Shown here: positions 36,322 through 48,618 of the stretch, one piece after another
Layout of the letters: every line of letters starts with the position of its first letter
How positions within the stretch are numbered: position 1 is the first letter of the stretch
Assembly: GCF_937616625.2 (NCBI RefSeq)
Contig: NC_065573.1
Location: 3,549,001-3,613,000, forward strand
Length of the DNA stretch: 64,000 nucleotides
Source of the DNA: Mercurialis annua
Taxonomy: Eukaryota > Streptophyta > Magnoliopsida > Malpighiales > Euphorbiaceae
Direction: 5' to 3'
Notes under the pieces: model-generated
Seen by the model: the letters and a program-made list of their open reading frames with translations, nothing else
Told to the model about the DNA's origin: nothing
The model's database searches: none
Program-made: the position numbers and the translations under genes

Positions 36322-38350
36322 GGATCTGTTTCGTACTGTTTGTAAACGTTTGGCTTATATCGCTAAAAAGGTGAAACGCTTGGATTTGTTTCGTACGTTT
36401 GTATACGTTCGGCAGAAATTTCTAAAAAGGTGGAACGATTGGATTTCTTTCGTAACGTTTGTAAACGTTTGGCTTAAATTACTAAAAAGTTGAAACGCTT
36501 GGATTTGTTTCAAAACGTGTGTAAACGTTCGGCTTAAATTGCTAAAAAAGACGAAACACTTGGATTTGTTTCGTAACGTTTGTAAAGGTTTGGCTTAAAT
36601 TGCTAAAAATAGGAAACGTTTGGATTTGTTTTGTAACGTTTTAAACGTTTGGTTTTGTTTCGTAACGTTAGAAAACGTTTGGCTTAAATCGCTAAAAAGG
36701 TGAAACATGTGGATTTGTTTCGTAACGTTTGTAAACGTTCGGTTTAAATTGCTGAAAAGGAGAAACGTTTGGATTTGTTTCATAATGTTTGTAAACGTTT
36801 GACTTAAATCGCTAAAAAGGGGAAACGTTTGGATCTATTTCGTACTGTTTATAAACGTTTGGCTTATATCGCTAAAAAGGTGAAAATCTTGGATTTGTTT
36901 CATACGTTTGTATACGTTCGGCAGAAATTTCTAAAAAGGTCGAACGATTGGGTTTGTTTCGTAACGTTTGTAAACGTTTGGCTTAAATTACTAAAAAGTT
37001 GAAACGCTTGGATTTGTTTCAAAACGTGTGTAAACGTTCGGCTTAAATTGCTAAAAAGATGAAACACTTGGATTTGTTTCGTAACGTTTGTAAAGGTTTG
37101 GCTTAAATTGCTAAAAATATGAAACGTTTGGATTTTTTTGTAACGTTTTAAACGTTTGGTTTTGTTTCGTAACGTTAGAAAACGTTTGGCTTAAATCGCT
37201 AAAAAGGTGAAACATGTGGATTTGTTTCGTAACGTTTGTAAATGTTTGGTTTAAATTGCTGAAAAGGAGAAACGTTTGGATTTGTTTCGTAATGTTTGTA
37301 AACGTTTGGCTTAAATCGCTAAAAAGGGGAAACGTTTGGATCTGTTTCGTACTGTTTGTAAACGTTTGGCTTATATCGCTAAAAAGGTGAAAAGCTTGGA
37401 TTTGTTTCGTACGTTTGTATACGTTCGGCAGAAATTTCTAAAAAGGTGGAACGATTGGATTTGTTTCGTAACGTTTGTAAACGTTTGGCTTAAATTACTA
37501 AAAAGTTGAAACGCTTGGATTTGTTTCAAAACGTGTGTAAACGTTCGGCTTAAATTGCTAAAAAGACGAAACGCTTGGATTTTTTTGTAACGTTTGTAAA
37601 GGTTTGGCTTAAATTGCTAAAAATATGAAACGTTTGGATTTGTTTTGTAACGTTTTAAACGTTTGGTTTTGTTTCGTAACGTTAGAAAACGTTTGGCTTA
37701 AATCGCTAAAAAGGTGAAACATGTGGATTTGTTTCGTAACGTTTGTAAACGTTTGGTTTAAATTGCTGAAAAGGAGAAACGTTTGGATTTTTTTCGTAAT
37801 GTTTGTAAACGTTTGGCTTAAATCGCTAAAAAGGGGAAACGATTGGATCTGTTTCGTACTGTTTGTAAACGTTTGGCTTATATCGCTAAAAAGGTGAAAA
37901 GCTTGGATTTGTTTCGTACGTTTGTATACGTTCGGCAGAAATTTCTAAAAAGGTGGAACGATTGGATTTGTTTCGTAACGTTTGTAAACGTTTGGATTAA
38001 ATTACTAAAAAGTTGAAACGCTTGGATTTGTTTCAAAACGTGTGTAAACGTTCGGCTTAAATTGCTAAAAAGACGAAACGCTTGGATTTGTGTCGTAACG
38101 TTTGTAAAGGTTTGGCTTAAATTGCTAAAAATATGAAACGTTTGGATTTGGTTTGTAACGTTTTAAACGTTTGGTTTTGTTTCGTAACTTTAGAAAAACG
38201 TTTGGCTTAAATCGCTAAAAAGGTGAAACGTGTTGATTTGTTTCGTAACGTTTGTAAATGTTTGGTTTAAATTGCTGAAAAGGAGAAACGTTTGGATTTG
38301 TTTCGTAATGTTTGTAAACGTTTGGCTTAAATCGCTAAAAAGGTGGATTT
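36322..38350. repeat. ~508-bp higher-order tandem repeat, four copies
   Basis: The rare variant GGATCTGTTTCGTACTG (GGATCTATTTCGTACTG in copy 2) recurs at 36322, 36831, 37338 and 37845, spacings 509, 507 and 507 bp. Each unit also contains a GTATACGTTCGGCAGAAATT monomer and a compound monomer ending CGTAACGTTAGAAAACG. The unit is not a multiple of 60 because it includes these irregular monomers. The last copy decays near 38.3 kb, where a 120-bp segment around TTAACGTTGGGC is itself doubled. Confidence 0.85.
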
Positions 38351-40290
38351 GTTTCGTAACGTTTCTTAACGTTGGGCTTAAATCACCAAAAAGAGGAAAC
38401 GTTTGGATTTGTTTCATAATGTTTGTAAACGTTTGGCTTAAACCGCTAAAAAGGAGAAACATTTGGATTTGTTTCGTAACGTTTCTTAACGTTGGGCTTA
38501 AATCACCAAAAAGAGGAAACGTTTGGATTTGTTTCGTATCGTTTGTAAACGTTTTGCTTAAATCGCTAAAAAGGGGAAACATTTGGATTTGTTTCGTAAC
38601 GTTTCTAAACGTTTGGCTTAAATCGATAAAAAGGTGAAACGCTTTGATTTGTTTCGTTGCGCTTTTAAACGTTTGACTGAAATTGCTAAAAAGGTGAAAC
38701 GCTTAGATTTGTTTTGTAACGTTTGTAAATGTTTGGCCTCAATTGCTAAAAAGGTGAAACGTTTGGATTTGTTTCGTAACCTTTGTAAACGTTTGGCTTA
38801 AATATCTAAAAATTCAAACGCTTTGAAATGTTTCGTAACGTTTGTATACATTTGGCTTAAATTGCTAAAGAGGAGAAACACTTGGATTTGTTTCGTAACG
38901 TTTGTAAACGTTTGGATTATATTGCTAAAAGGTGAAACGTTTGGATTTTTTTCGTATCATTTATAAACGTTTGGCTTAAATCGCTAAAATGGTGAAACGT
39001 TTAGATTTGTTTCATACCGTTTGTAAACGTTTGGCTTAAATCGCTAAATAGGTGAAATGTTTGGATTTGTTTCGCAATGTTTGTAAACGTTTGGCTTAAA
39101 TTGCTAAAAAGGTGAAACGCTTGGTTTTGTTTCGTAACATTTGTAAAAGTTTGGCTTAAATTGCTAAAAATGTGAAACGTTTGGATTTGTTTCGCAACAT
39201 TTGTAAACGTTTGGCATCAATTGCTAAAACTGTGAAACGTTTAGATTTGTTTTGTAACGTTTGTAAACGTTTGGCTTAAATCGCTAAAAAGGTGAAACGC
39301 TTGGATTTGTTTCGTAACGTTTTAAACGTTTGGCTTATATCGCCAAAATGGGGAAACGTTTGAATTTGTTTCGTAACGTTTGTAAACGTTTGGCTAAAAT
39401 TGCTAAAAAGGATAAACGTTTGGTTTGGTTTTGTAACGTTTGTTAACGTTCGGCATAAATCGCTAAGAAGGTGAAACGTTTGGATTTGTTTCGTAAAGTT
39501 TGTAAATGTTTGGCTTAAATTGCTAAAAAGGTGAAACACTTGGATTTGTTTCGCAACGTTTGTATATGTTAGCCTTAAATTGCTAAAAAAGACAAACATT
39601 TGGATTTGTTTTGTAACGTTTGTAAACGTTAGGATTAAACTGCTAAAAAGGTGAAATGTTTGGTTTTGTTTCGTTACGTTTGTAAATGTTTGGTTTTAAT
39701 CGCTAAAAAGGTGAAACGTTTTCATTTGCTTTGTAACGTTTGTAAACATTTGGCTTAAATTACTAAAAGGGCGAAATGTTTGGATTTGTTTCATAACGTT
39801 TGTAAACGTTTGACTTAAATCGCTAAAAAGGTGAAACGTTTCGATTTGTTTCGTAATATTTGTAAATGTTTGGATTAAATCGTTAAAAAGATTCAACGTT
39901 TGGATTTGTTTTGTAACGTTTGTGAACGTTTGGCTTAAATCGCTAAAAATGTGAAACATTTGGATTTGTTTTTAAACGTTTGGCTTAAATTGCTAAAAAG
40001 GGGAAACGCTTGGATTTGTTTTGTAACGTTTGTAAAGGTTTGACTTAAATTGCTAAAAAGGTGAAACATTTTGATTTGTTTCATAACCTTTGTAAACGTT
40101 TGGCTTAAATCGCTAAAAGGGTGAAACATTGGGATTTGTTTCGTAACGTTTGTAAATATTTCGCTTAAATCGCTAAAAAGGGGAAACGTTTGGATTTGTT
40201 TCGTAACATTTATTAACGTTTGGCTTCAATCGCTAAAAAGGTGAGACATTTGGATTTGTTTCGTAATGTTTGTAAACGTTTGGCATAAAT

Positions 40291-42966
40291 CGCGAAAAAG
40301 GTGAAATGTTTGGTTTTGTTTCGTATTGTTTGTAAACGTTCGGCTCAAATCGCTAATAAGGTGAAACGTTTGGATTTTTTTCGTAACGTTTGTATACGTT
40401 CGGCTTTAATTTCTAAAAAGGTGAAACGCTTGGATTTATTTCGTAACGTTTGTAAACGTTTGGCTTAAGTTACTAAAAAGGTGAAACGCTTAAATTTGTT
40501 TCGGAACGTTTGTATACATTTGGCTTATATTGCTAAAAAGATGAAACGATTTGATTTGTTTCGTAACGTTTGTAAACGTTTGGCTTAAATTTTTAAAAGG
40601 TGAAATGCTTGGTTTTGTTTCGTAACATTTGTAAAGGTTTGGCTTCAATCTCTAAAAATGTGAAATGTTTGGATTTGTTTTGTAGCGTTTTAAACGTTTG
40701 GTTTTGTTTCGTAACGTTTGTAAATGTTTGGCTTAAATCACTAAAAAAGTGAAACATTTGGATTTGTTTCATTACGTTTGTAAACATTTGGCATAAATTG
40801 CTAAAAAGGCGAAACCTTTGGATTTGTTTCGTAACATTTGCAAACGTTTGGCTTAAATCGCTAAAAGGGTGAAACGTTTAGATTTGTTTCGTAATGTTTG
40901 TAAATGTTTGGCTTAAATCGCTGAAAAGGTTCAACATTTGGATTTATTTTGTAACGTTTGTAGACGTTTGGCATAAATCGCTAAAAAGGGGAAACGTCTG
41001 GATTTGTTTCGTAACGTTTGTAAACGTTTGGCTTAAATTGTTAAAAAGGTGAAACATTTGGATTTGTTTCGTAACTTTTGTAAACGTTTGGCTTAAATTA
41101 CTAAAAAGATGAAACACTTGGATTTATTTTGTAACATTTGTAAACGTTTGGCTTAAATCGCTAAAAAGATGAAACATTTGGATTTGTTTCATAACCTTTG
41201 TAAACGTTTGGTTTAAATCGCTAAAACGGTGAAACATTTGGATTTGTTTCGTAACGTTTGTAAACGTTTGACTTAAATCGCTAAAAAGGGGAAACGTTTT
41301 GATTTTTTTCGTAACGTTTATAAACGTTTGGCTTCAATCGCTAAAAAGGTGAGACATTTAGATCTGTTTCCTAACGTTTGTAAACGTTTGGCATAAATTG
41401 CTAAAAAGCTGATATGTTTGGATTTATTTCATATTGTTTTCAATGTTTGGCTTAAATCGCTAAAATATGGAAACGTTTGGATTTGTTTCATAGCGTTTGT
41501 AAACGTTTTGCACAAATCCCTAAAAGGTGAAAGGTTTGGTTTTGTTTCGTATTGTTTGTAAAAATTCGGCTTAAATCGCTTAAAAGGTGAAACGTTTGGA
41601 TTTGTTTCGTAATGTTTGTACACGTTCGACTTAAATTTCTAAAAAGGTGAAACGCTTGGATTTGTTTCATAACGTTTGTAAATGTTTGGCTTACATTAAT
41701 AAAAAGATGAAATGCTTGGATTTGTTTCGGAACGTTTGTAAACATTTGGCTTAAATTGTTAAAAAGATGAAACACTTGGATTTGTTTCGTAATGTTTGTA
41801 AACGTTTGGCTTAAATTGCTAAAAAGGTGAAACGCTTGGTTTTGTTTCGTAACGTTTTAAACGTTTGGTTTTGTTTCGTAAAGTCTGTAAATGTTTGGCT
41901 TAAATAACTAAAAAAGGGAAACTTTTGGATTTGTTTTGTAACATTTGAAACGTTTGGCTTAAATTGCTAAAAAGGCTAAACTTTTGGATTTGTTTCGTTA
42001 CGTTTGTAAACTATTGGCTTAAATCGCTAAAAAGGTGATACGTTTGGATTTGTTTCGTAACGTTTGTAAATATTTAGCTTAAATCGCTAAAATGGTTCAA
42101 TGTTTGGATTTGTTTTCGCTTAAATCGCGAAAAAGGTGAAACGTTTGGATTTGTTTCGTAACTTTTGTAAACGTTTGGCTTAAATCACTAAAGAGGTGAA
42201 ACTTTTGGATTACTTTCGTAACGTTTGTAAATGTTAGGCTTAAATTGCTAAAAAGGTGAAACGCTTGGATTTGTTTCGTAACGTTTGTAAAAGTTTGGCT
42301 TAAAATTTTAAAAAGTTGAAATGCTTGGATTTATTTTGTAACGTTTGTAAACGTGTGGCTTACATGGCTAAAAATGTGAAACGTTTGGATTTGTTTCCAA
42401 GCGTTTGTAAACGTTTGTCTTGAATCTCTATGAAGGTGAAACATTTGGATCTGTTTCGTACCGTTTGTAAACGTTTGGCTTAAATCGCTAAAAAGGTTAA
42501 GTGTTTTGATTAGTTTCGTAATGTTTATAAACGTTTGGCTTAAATTGCTAATAAGGCGAAACGATTGGATTTCTTTCCTAAAGTTTGTAAACATTTGGCT
42601 TAAATTGCTAAAAAGGTGAAATTCTTGGATTTGTTTCGTTACGTTTGTAAACGTTTAGCTTAAATTGCTAAAAAGGTGAAACGCTTGGTTTTTGTTTTTT
42701 AACGTTTGTAAACGTTTGGCTTAAATTGCTAAAATTGTCAAACGTTTGGATTTGTTTCGTAACGTTTTTAAACGTTTGGCTTCAATCGCTAAAAAGATGA
42801 AACATATAGATTTGTTTCGTGACGTTTATAAATTTCTGGCATAAATAGCTAAAAGGGAAAAACGTTTGCATTTGTTTCATAATGTTTGTAAACGTTTGGC
42901 TTAAATTGCTAAAACGGTGAAACTTTTGGATTTGTTTCGTAACGTTTGTAAACGTTTGGCTTAAAT
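40291..42966. repeat. 2676-bp tandem duplication, copy 1
   Basis: Matches 42967-45642 at a constant 2676-bp offset with only about ten differences noticed. Edges are set from the shared start near GTGAAATGTTTGGTTTTG (40290 and 42966). This is the most similar large duplication in the window. Confidence 0.9.
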
Positions 42967-45642
42967 CGCTAAAAAGGTGAAATGTTTGGTTTTGTTTCGT
43001 ATTGTTTGTAAACGTTCGGCTCAAATCGCTAATAAGGTGAAACGTTTGGATTTTTTTCGTAACGTTTGTATACGTTCGGCTTTAATTTCTAAAAAGGTGA
43101 AACGCTTGGATTTATTTCGTAACGTTTGTAAACGTTTGGCTTAAGTTACTAAAAAGGTGAAACGCTTAAATTTGTTTCGGAACGTTTGTATACATTTGGC
43201 TTATATTGCTAAAAAGATGAAACGATTTGATTTGTTTCGTAACGTTTGTAAACGTTTGGCTTAAATTTTTAAAAGGTGAAATGCTTGGTTTTGTTTCGTA
43301 ACATTTGTAAAGGTTTGGCTTCAATCTCTAAAAATGTGAAATGTTTGGATTTGTTTTGTAGCGTTTTAAACGTTTGGTTTTGTTTCGTAACGTTTGTAAA
43401 TGTTTGGCTTAAATCACTAAAAAAGTGAAACATTTGGATTTGTTTCATTACGTTTGTAAACATTTGGCATAAATTGCTAAAAAGGCGAAACCTTTGGATT
43501 TGTTTCGTAACATTTGCAAGCGTTTGGCTTAAATCGCTAAAAGGGTGAAACGTTTAGATTTGTTTCGTAATGTTTGTAAATGTTTGGCTTAAATCGCTGA
43601 AAAGGTTCAACATTTGGATTTATTTTGTAACGTTTGTAGACGTTTGGCATAAATCGCTAAAAAGGGGAAACGTCTGGATTTGTTTCGTAACGTTTGTAAA
43701 CGTTTGGCTTAAATTGTTAAAAAGGTGAAACATTTGGATTTGTTTCGTAACTTTTGTAAACGTTTGGCTTAAATTACTAAAAAGATGAAACACTTGGATT
43801 TATTTTGTAACATTTGTAAACGTTTGGCTTAAATCGCTAAAAAGATGAAACATTTGGATTTGTTTCATAACCTTTGTAAACGTTTGGTTTAAATCGCTAA
43901 AACGGTGAAACATTTGGATTTGTTTCGTAACGTTTGTAAACGTTTGACTTAAATCGCTAAAAAGGGGAAACGTTTTGATTTTTTTCGTAACGTTTATAAA
44001 CGTTTGGCTTCAATCGCTAAAAAGGTGAGACATTTAGATCTGTTTCCTAACGTTTGTAAACGTTTGGCATAAATTGCTAAAAAGCTGATATGTTTGGATT
44101 TATTTCATATTGTTTTCAATGTTTGGCTTAAATCGCTAAAATATGGAAACGTTTGGATTTGTTTCATAGCGTTTGTAAACGTTTTGCACAAATCCCTAAA
44201 AGGTGAAAGGTTTGGTTTTGTTTCGTATTGTTTGTAAAAATTCGGCTTAAATCGCTTAAAAGGTGAAACGTTTGGATTTGTTTCGTAATGTTTGTACACG
44301 TTCGACTTAAATTTCTAAAAAGGTGAAACGCTTGGATTTGTTTCATAACGTTTGTAAATGTTTGGCTTACATTAATAAAAAGGTGAAATGCTTGGATTTG
44401 TTTCGGAACGTTTGTAAACATTTGGCTTAAATTGTTAAAAAGATGAAACACTTGGATTTGTTTCGTAATGTTTGTAAACGTTTGGCTTAAATTGCTAAAA
44501 AGGTGAAACGCTTGGTTTTGTTTCGTAACGTTTTAAACGTTTGGTTTTGTTTCGTAAAGTCTGTAAATGTTTGGCTTAAATAACTAAAAAAGGGAAACTT
44601 TTGGATTTGTTTTGTAACATTTGAAACGTTTGGCTTAAATTGCTAAAAAGGCTAAACTTTTGGATTTGTTTCGTTACGTTTGTAAACTATTGGCTTAAAT
44701 CGCTAAAAAGGTGATACGTTTGGATTTGTGTCGTAACGTTTGTAAATATTTAGCTTAAATCGCTAAAATGGTTCAATGTTTGGATTTGTTTTCGCTTAAA
44801 TCGCGAAAAAGGTGAAACGTTTGGATTTGTTTCGTAACGTTTGTAAACGTTTGGCTTAAATCACTAAAGAGGTGAAACTTTTGGATTACTTTCGTAACGT
44901 TTGTAAATGTTAGGCTTAAATTGCTAAAAAGGTGAAACGCTTGGATTTGTTTCGTAACGTTTGTAAAAGTTTGGCTTAAAATTTTAAAAAGTTGAAATGC
45001 TTGGATTTATTTTGTAACGTTTGTAAACGTGTGGCTTACATGGCTAAAAATGTGAAACGTTTGGATTTGTTTCCAAGCGTTTGTAAACGTTTGTCTTGAA
45101 TCTCTATGAAGGTGAAACATTTGGATCTGTTTCGTACCGTTTGTAAACGTTTGGCTTAAATCGCTAAAAAGGTTAAATGTTTGGATTAGTTTCGTAATGT
45201 TTATAAACGTTTGGCTTAAATTGCTAATAAGGCGAAACGATTGGATTTCTTTCCTAAAGTTTGTAAACATTTGGCTTAAATTGCTAAAAAGGTGAAATTC
45301 TTGGATTTGTTTCGTTACGTTTGTAAACGTTTAGCTTAAATTGCTAAAAAGGTGAAACGCTTGGTTTTTGTTTTTTAACGTTTGTAAACGTTTGGCTTAT
45401 ATTGCTAAAATTGTCAAACGTTTGGATTTGTTTCGTAACGTTTTTAAACGTTTGGCTTCAATCGCTAAAAAGATGAAACATATAGATTTGTTTCGTGACG
45501 TTTATAAATGTCTGGCATAAATAGCTAAAAGGGAAAAACGTTTGCATTTGTTTCATAATGTTTGTAAACGTTTGGCTTAAATTGCTAAAACGGTGAAACT
45601 TTTGGATTTTTTTCGTAACGTTTGTAAACGTTTGGCTTAAAT
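42967..45642. repeat. 2676-bp tandem duplication, copy 2
   Basis: Second copy. Noted differences include a GCAAACG/GCAAGCG change (near 43519), AAGATG/AAGGTG (near 44378) and TTCTGG/GTCTGG (near 45510). It breaks off near 45.65 kb, where the monomer order changes. Confidence 0.88.
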
Positions 45643-48234
45643 CGCTAAAAAGGTGAAACGCTTGGATTTGTTTCATACATTTGTATACGTTCGGCAGAAA
45701 TTTCGAAAAAGGTGAAACGCTTGGATTTGTTTTGTAACGTTTGTAAACGTTTGGCTTAAATTACAAAAAACGTGAAACGTTTGGTTTTGTTTCAAAACGT
45801 GTGTAAACGTTCGGCTTAAATCGCTAAAAAGGGGAAACTTTTGGATTTCTTTCCTAACGTTTGTAAACGTTTGGCTGAAATTGCTAAAAAGACGAAACGT
45901 TTGGATTTGTTTCGTAACGTTTATAAACTATTGACTTAAATCGCTATAAAAGTGAAACGTTTGAATTTGTTTCGTAACGTTTGTAAATGTTTGGCTTAAA
46001 TCGCTAAAATGGTTCAATGTTTGGATTTGTTTTGTAACGTTTGTAAACGTTAGGCATAAATCGCTAAAAAGGTGAAACGTTTGGATTTTTTTCGTAACGT
46101 TTGTAAACGTTTGGCTTAAATCGCTAAAGAGGGGAAACATTTGGATTAGTTTCGTAACGTTTTTAAATGTTTGGCTTAAATTGCTAAAAAGGGGAAACAT
46201 TTGGATTTGTTTCGTAACATTTGTAAACATTTGGCTTAAAATTTTAAAAAGTTGAAACGCTTGGATTTGTTTCTTAACGTTTGTAAACGTGTGGCTTACA
46301 TGGCTAAAAAGGTGAAACATTTGGATTTGCTTCCTAGCGTTTATAAACGTTTGGCTTAAATCGCTTTGAAGGGGAACTGTTTCGTACCGTTTATAAATGT
46401 TTGGCTTAAATCGCTAAAAAGGTGAAATGTTTGGAATTGTTTCGTAATGTTTGTAAACGTTTGGCTTAAATTTCTAATAAGGTGAAACGCTTGGATTTGT
46501 TTAGTAACGTTTTTAAACATTTGGCTTAAATTGCTAAAAAGGTGAAATGCCTGGATTGGTTTCGTTACGTTTTTAAACGTTTGGCTTAAATTGCTAAAAG
46601 GTGAAATGCTTGGTTTTTGTTTTTTATCAATTGTAAACGTTTGGCTTAAATTGCTAAAATTGGGAAACGTTTGGATTTGTTTCGTAACGTTCGTAAACGT
46701 TTGGCTTCAATCGCTAAAAAGGTGAAACGTATAGATTTCTTCCGTAACGTTTATAAATGTTTTGCATAAATCGCTAAAAAGGCGAAATGTTTGGATTTGT
46801 TTCATAATGTTTGTAAACATTTAGCTTAAATCGATAAAAAGGTGAAACTTTTGGATTTGTTTCGTAGCGTTTCTAAACGTTTGGCTTAAATCGCTAAAAA
46901 GGTGAAACACATGGATTTGTTTCGTACGTTTGTATACGTTCTGCTGAAATTTCTAAAAAGGTGAAACGATTGGATTTGTTTTGTGACGTTTGTAAACGTT
47001 TGGCTTAAATTACTAAAAAGGTGAAACGCTTGGATTTGTTTCAAAACGTGTGTAAACGTTCGGCTTAAATTGCTAAAAAGACGAAACGCTTGGATTTGTT
47101 TCGTAACGTTTATAAAAGTTTGGCTTAAATTGCTAAAAATATGAAACGTTTGGATTTGTTTTGTAACGTTTAAGACGTTTGGTTTTGTTTCGTAACGTTA
47201 GAAAACGTTTGGTTTAAATTGCTAAAAAGGCGAATCATTTGGATTTATTTCGTAATATTTGTAAACGTTTGGCTTAAATCGCTAAAAAGCTGAACTGTTT
47301 GGATTTGTTTCGTAATGTTTCTAAACGTTGGGCTTAAATCGCTAAAAAGGGCAAACGTTTCGATTTGTTTCGTATCGTTTGTAAACGTTTTGCTTAAATT
47401 GCTAAAAAGAGGAAATGTTTGGATTTGTTTCGTAACGTTTCTAAACGTTTGGCTTAAATCGATAAAAAGGTGAAACACTTTGATTTTTTTCGTTACGTTT
47501 GAAAACGTTTGGCTTAAATTGCTAAAAAGGTGAAACGGTTGGATTTATTTTGCAACGTTTGGCTTAAATTGATAAAAAGGTGAAACATTTGGATTTGTTT
47601 CGTAACCTTTGTAAACGTTTGACTTAAATCGATAAAAAGGTGAAATTTTTGGATTTGTTTCGTAACGTTTGTAAATGTTTGGCTTAAATCGCTAAAAAGG
47701 TGAAACGTGTGAATTTGTTCCATTACGTTTCTAAACGTTTGGCTTCAATTGCTAAAAAGGTGAAACGTTTGGATTTGTTTCGTAACGTTTGTAAACATTT
47801 GGCTTAAATCCCTAAAAAGGTGAAAGGTTTGAATTTGTTTCGTAACGTTTCTAAACATTTGACTTCAACTGCTAAAAAGTTGAAACGTTTGGATTTGTTT
47901 CGTAACGTTTGTAAACGTTTTGCATAAATCGCTGAAAAGGTGAAATGTTTGGATTTATTTCGTAACGTTTTAAACGTTTGGCTTAAATCGCTAAAATGGG
48001 GAAACATTTGGATTTGTTTCATAATGTTTGTAAACGTTTGGCACAAATCCATAAAAAGGTGAAAGGTTTTGTTTTGTTTCGTATTGTTTGTAAACGTTCG
48101 GCTTAAATAGCTAAAAAGGTGAAACTTTTGGATTTGTTTCGTAGCGTTTGTATACGTTCGGCTTAAATTTCTAAAAGGGTGAAACGCTTGGATTTGTTTC
48201 ATAAAGTTAGTAAATATTTGGCTTAAATTAATAA

Positions 48235-48618
48235 GGCTTAATTACTTAAAAGCCACCCACCTTGAATTTCTTTTTCGTTTATACCCTGACCTAGGAAAAA
48301 AATTCATTTATACCATGACGTATGTGTTTATGTTTCACCTCTACCCCGAGGCACTAAATTAACCTCTTTTCATTTAGAAAAAAAATTAAAATATGTTAGG
48401 ATAGAGGTGAAACAATGATTTCTTTGCAATTTTTTTAATAGAAAAAAGTATGAAATATTCCTTATATTTAATTATTTTCAATATATCATCTTTTTTTTGA
48501 AATTTAGGGTAGAGGTGAAACATAAACACATACGTCAGGGTATAAACGAATTATTTCCTAGGTCAGGGTATAAACGAGAAAAAAAGTTCAAGGTGGGTGG
48601 TTTTTAAGTAATTAAGCC
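48235..48618. mobile_element. Mutator-type MITE B, copy 1
   Basis: 384 bp, with TIRs over 100 bp long. The left end is GGCTTAATTACTTAAAAGCC and the right end is its near-complement. CACCCACCTTGAA, CGTTTATACCCTGACCTAGG and GACGTATGTGTTTATG are present in both arms. It has a perfect 9-bp target duplication AATTAATAA (48226-48234 and 48619-48627). The long TIRs and 9-bp duplication point to the Mutator superfamily. The core is AT-rich and non-coding. It is unrelated in sequence to MITE A. Confidence 0.92.

Larger units (their letters stand above)
32894..48234. repeat. 60-bp satellite array, block 6 (15 kb)
   Basis: About 255 monomers from the LARD to MITE B copy 1, including several short monomers (for example 34770-34800 and 34885-34960). 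It holds a ~508-bp tandem unit (36.3-38.3 kb) and a 2676-bp near-identical duplication (40.3-45.6 kb). No gene is seen. Plus and minus frames are both open around 38190-38637, which argues against coding. Confidence 0.96.

Noticed and set aside
38230..38637. Plus-strand frame of 135 codons overlapping a minus-strand frame of 130 codons
   Set aside because: Both strands are open over the same satellite monomers; this reflects the stop-poor repeat unit, not a gene.
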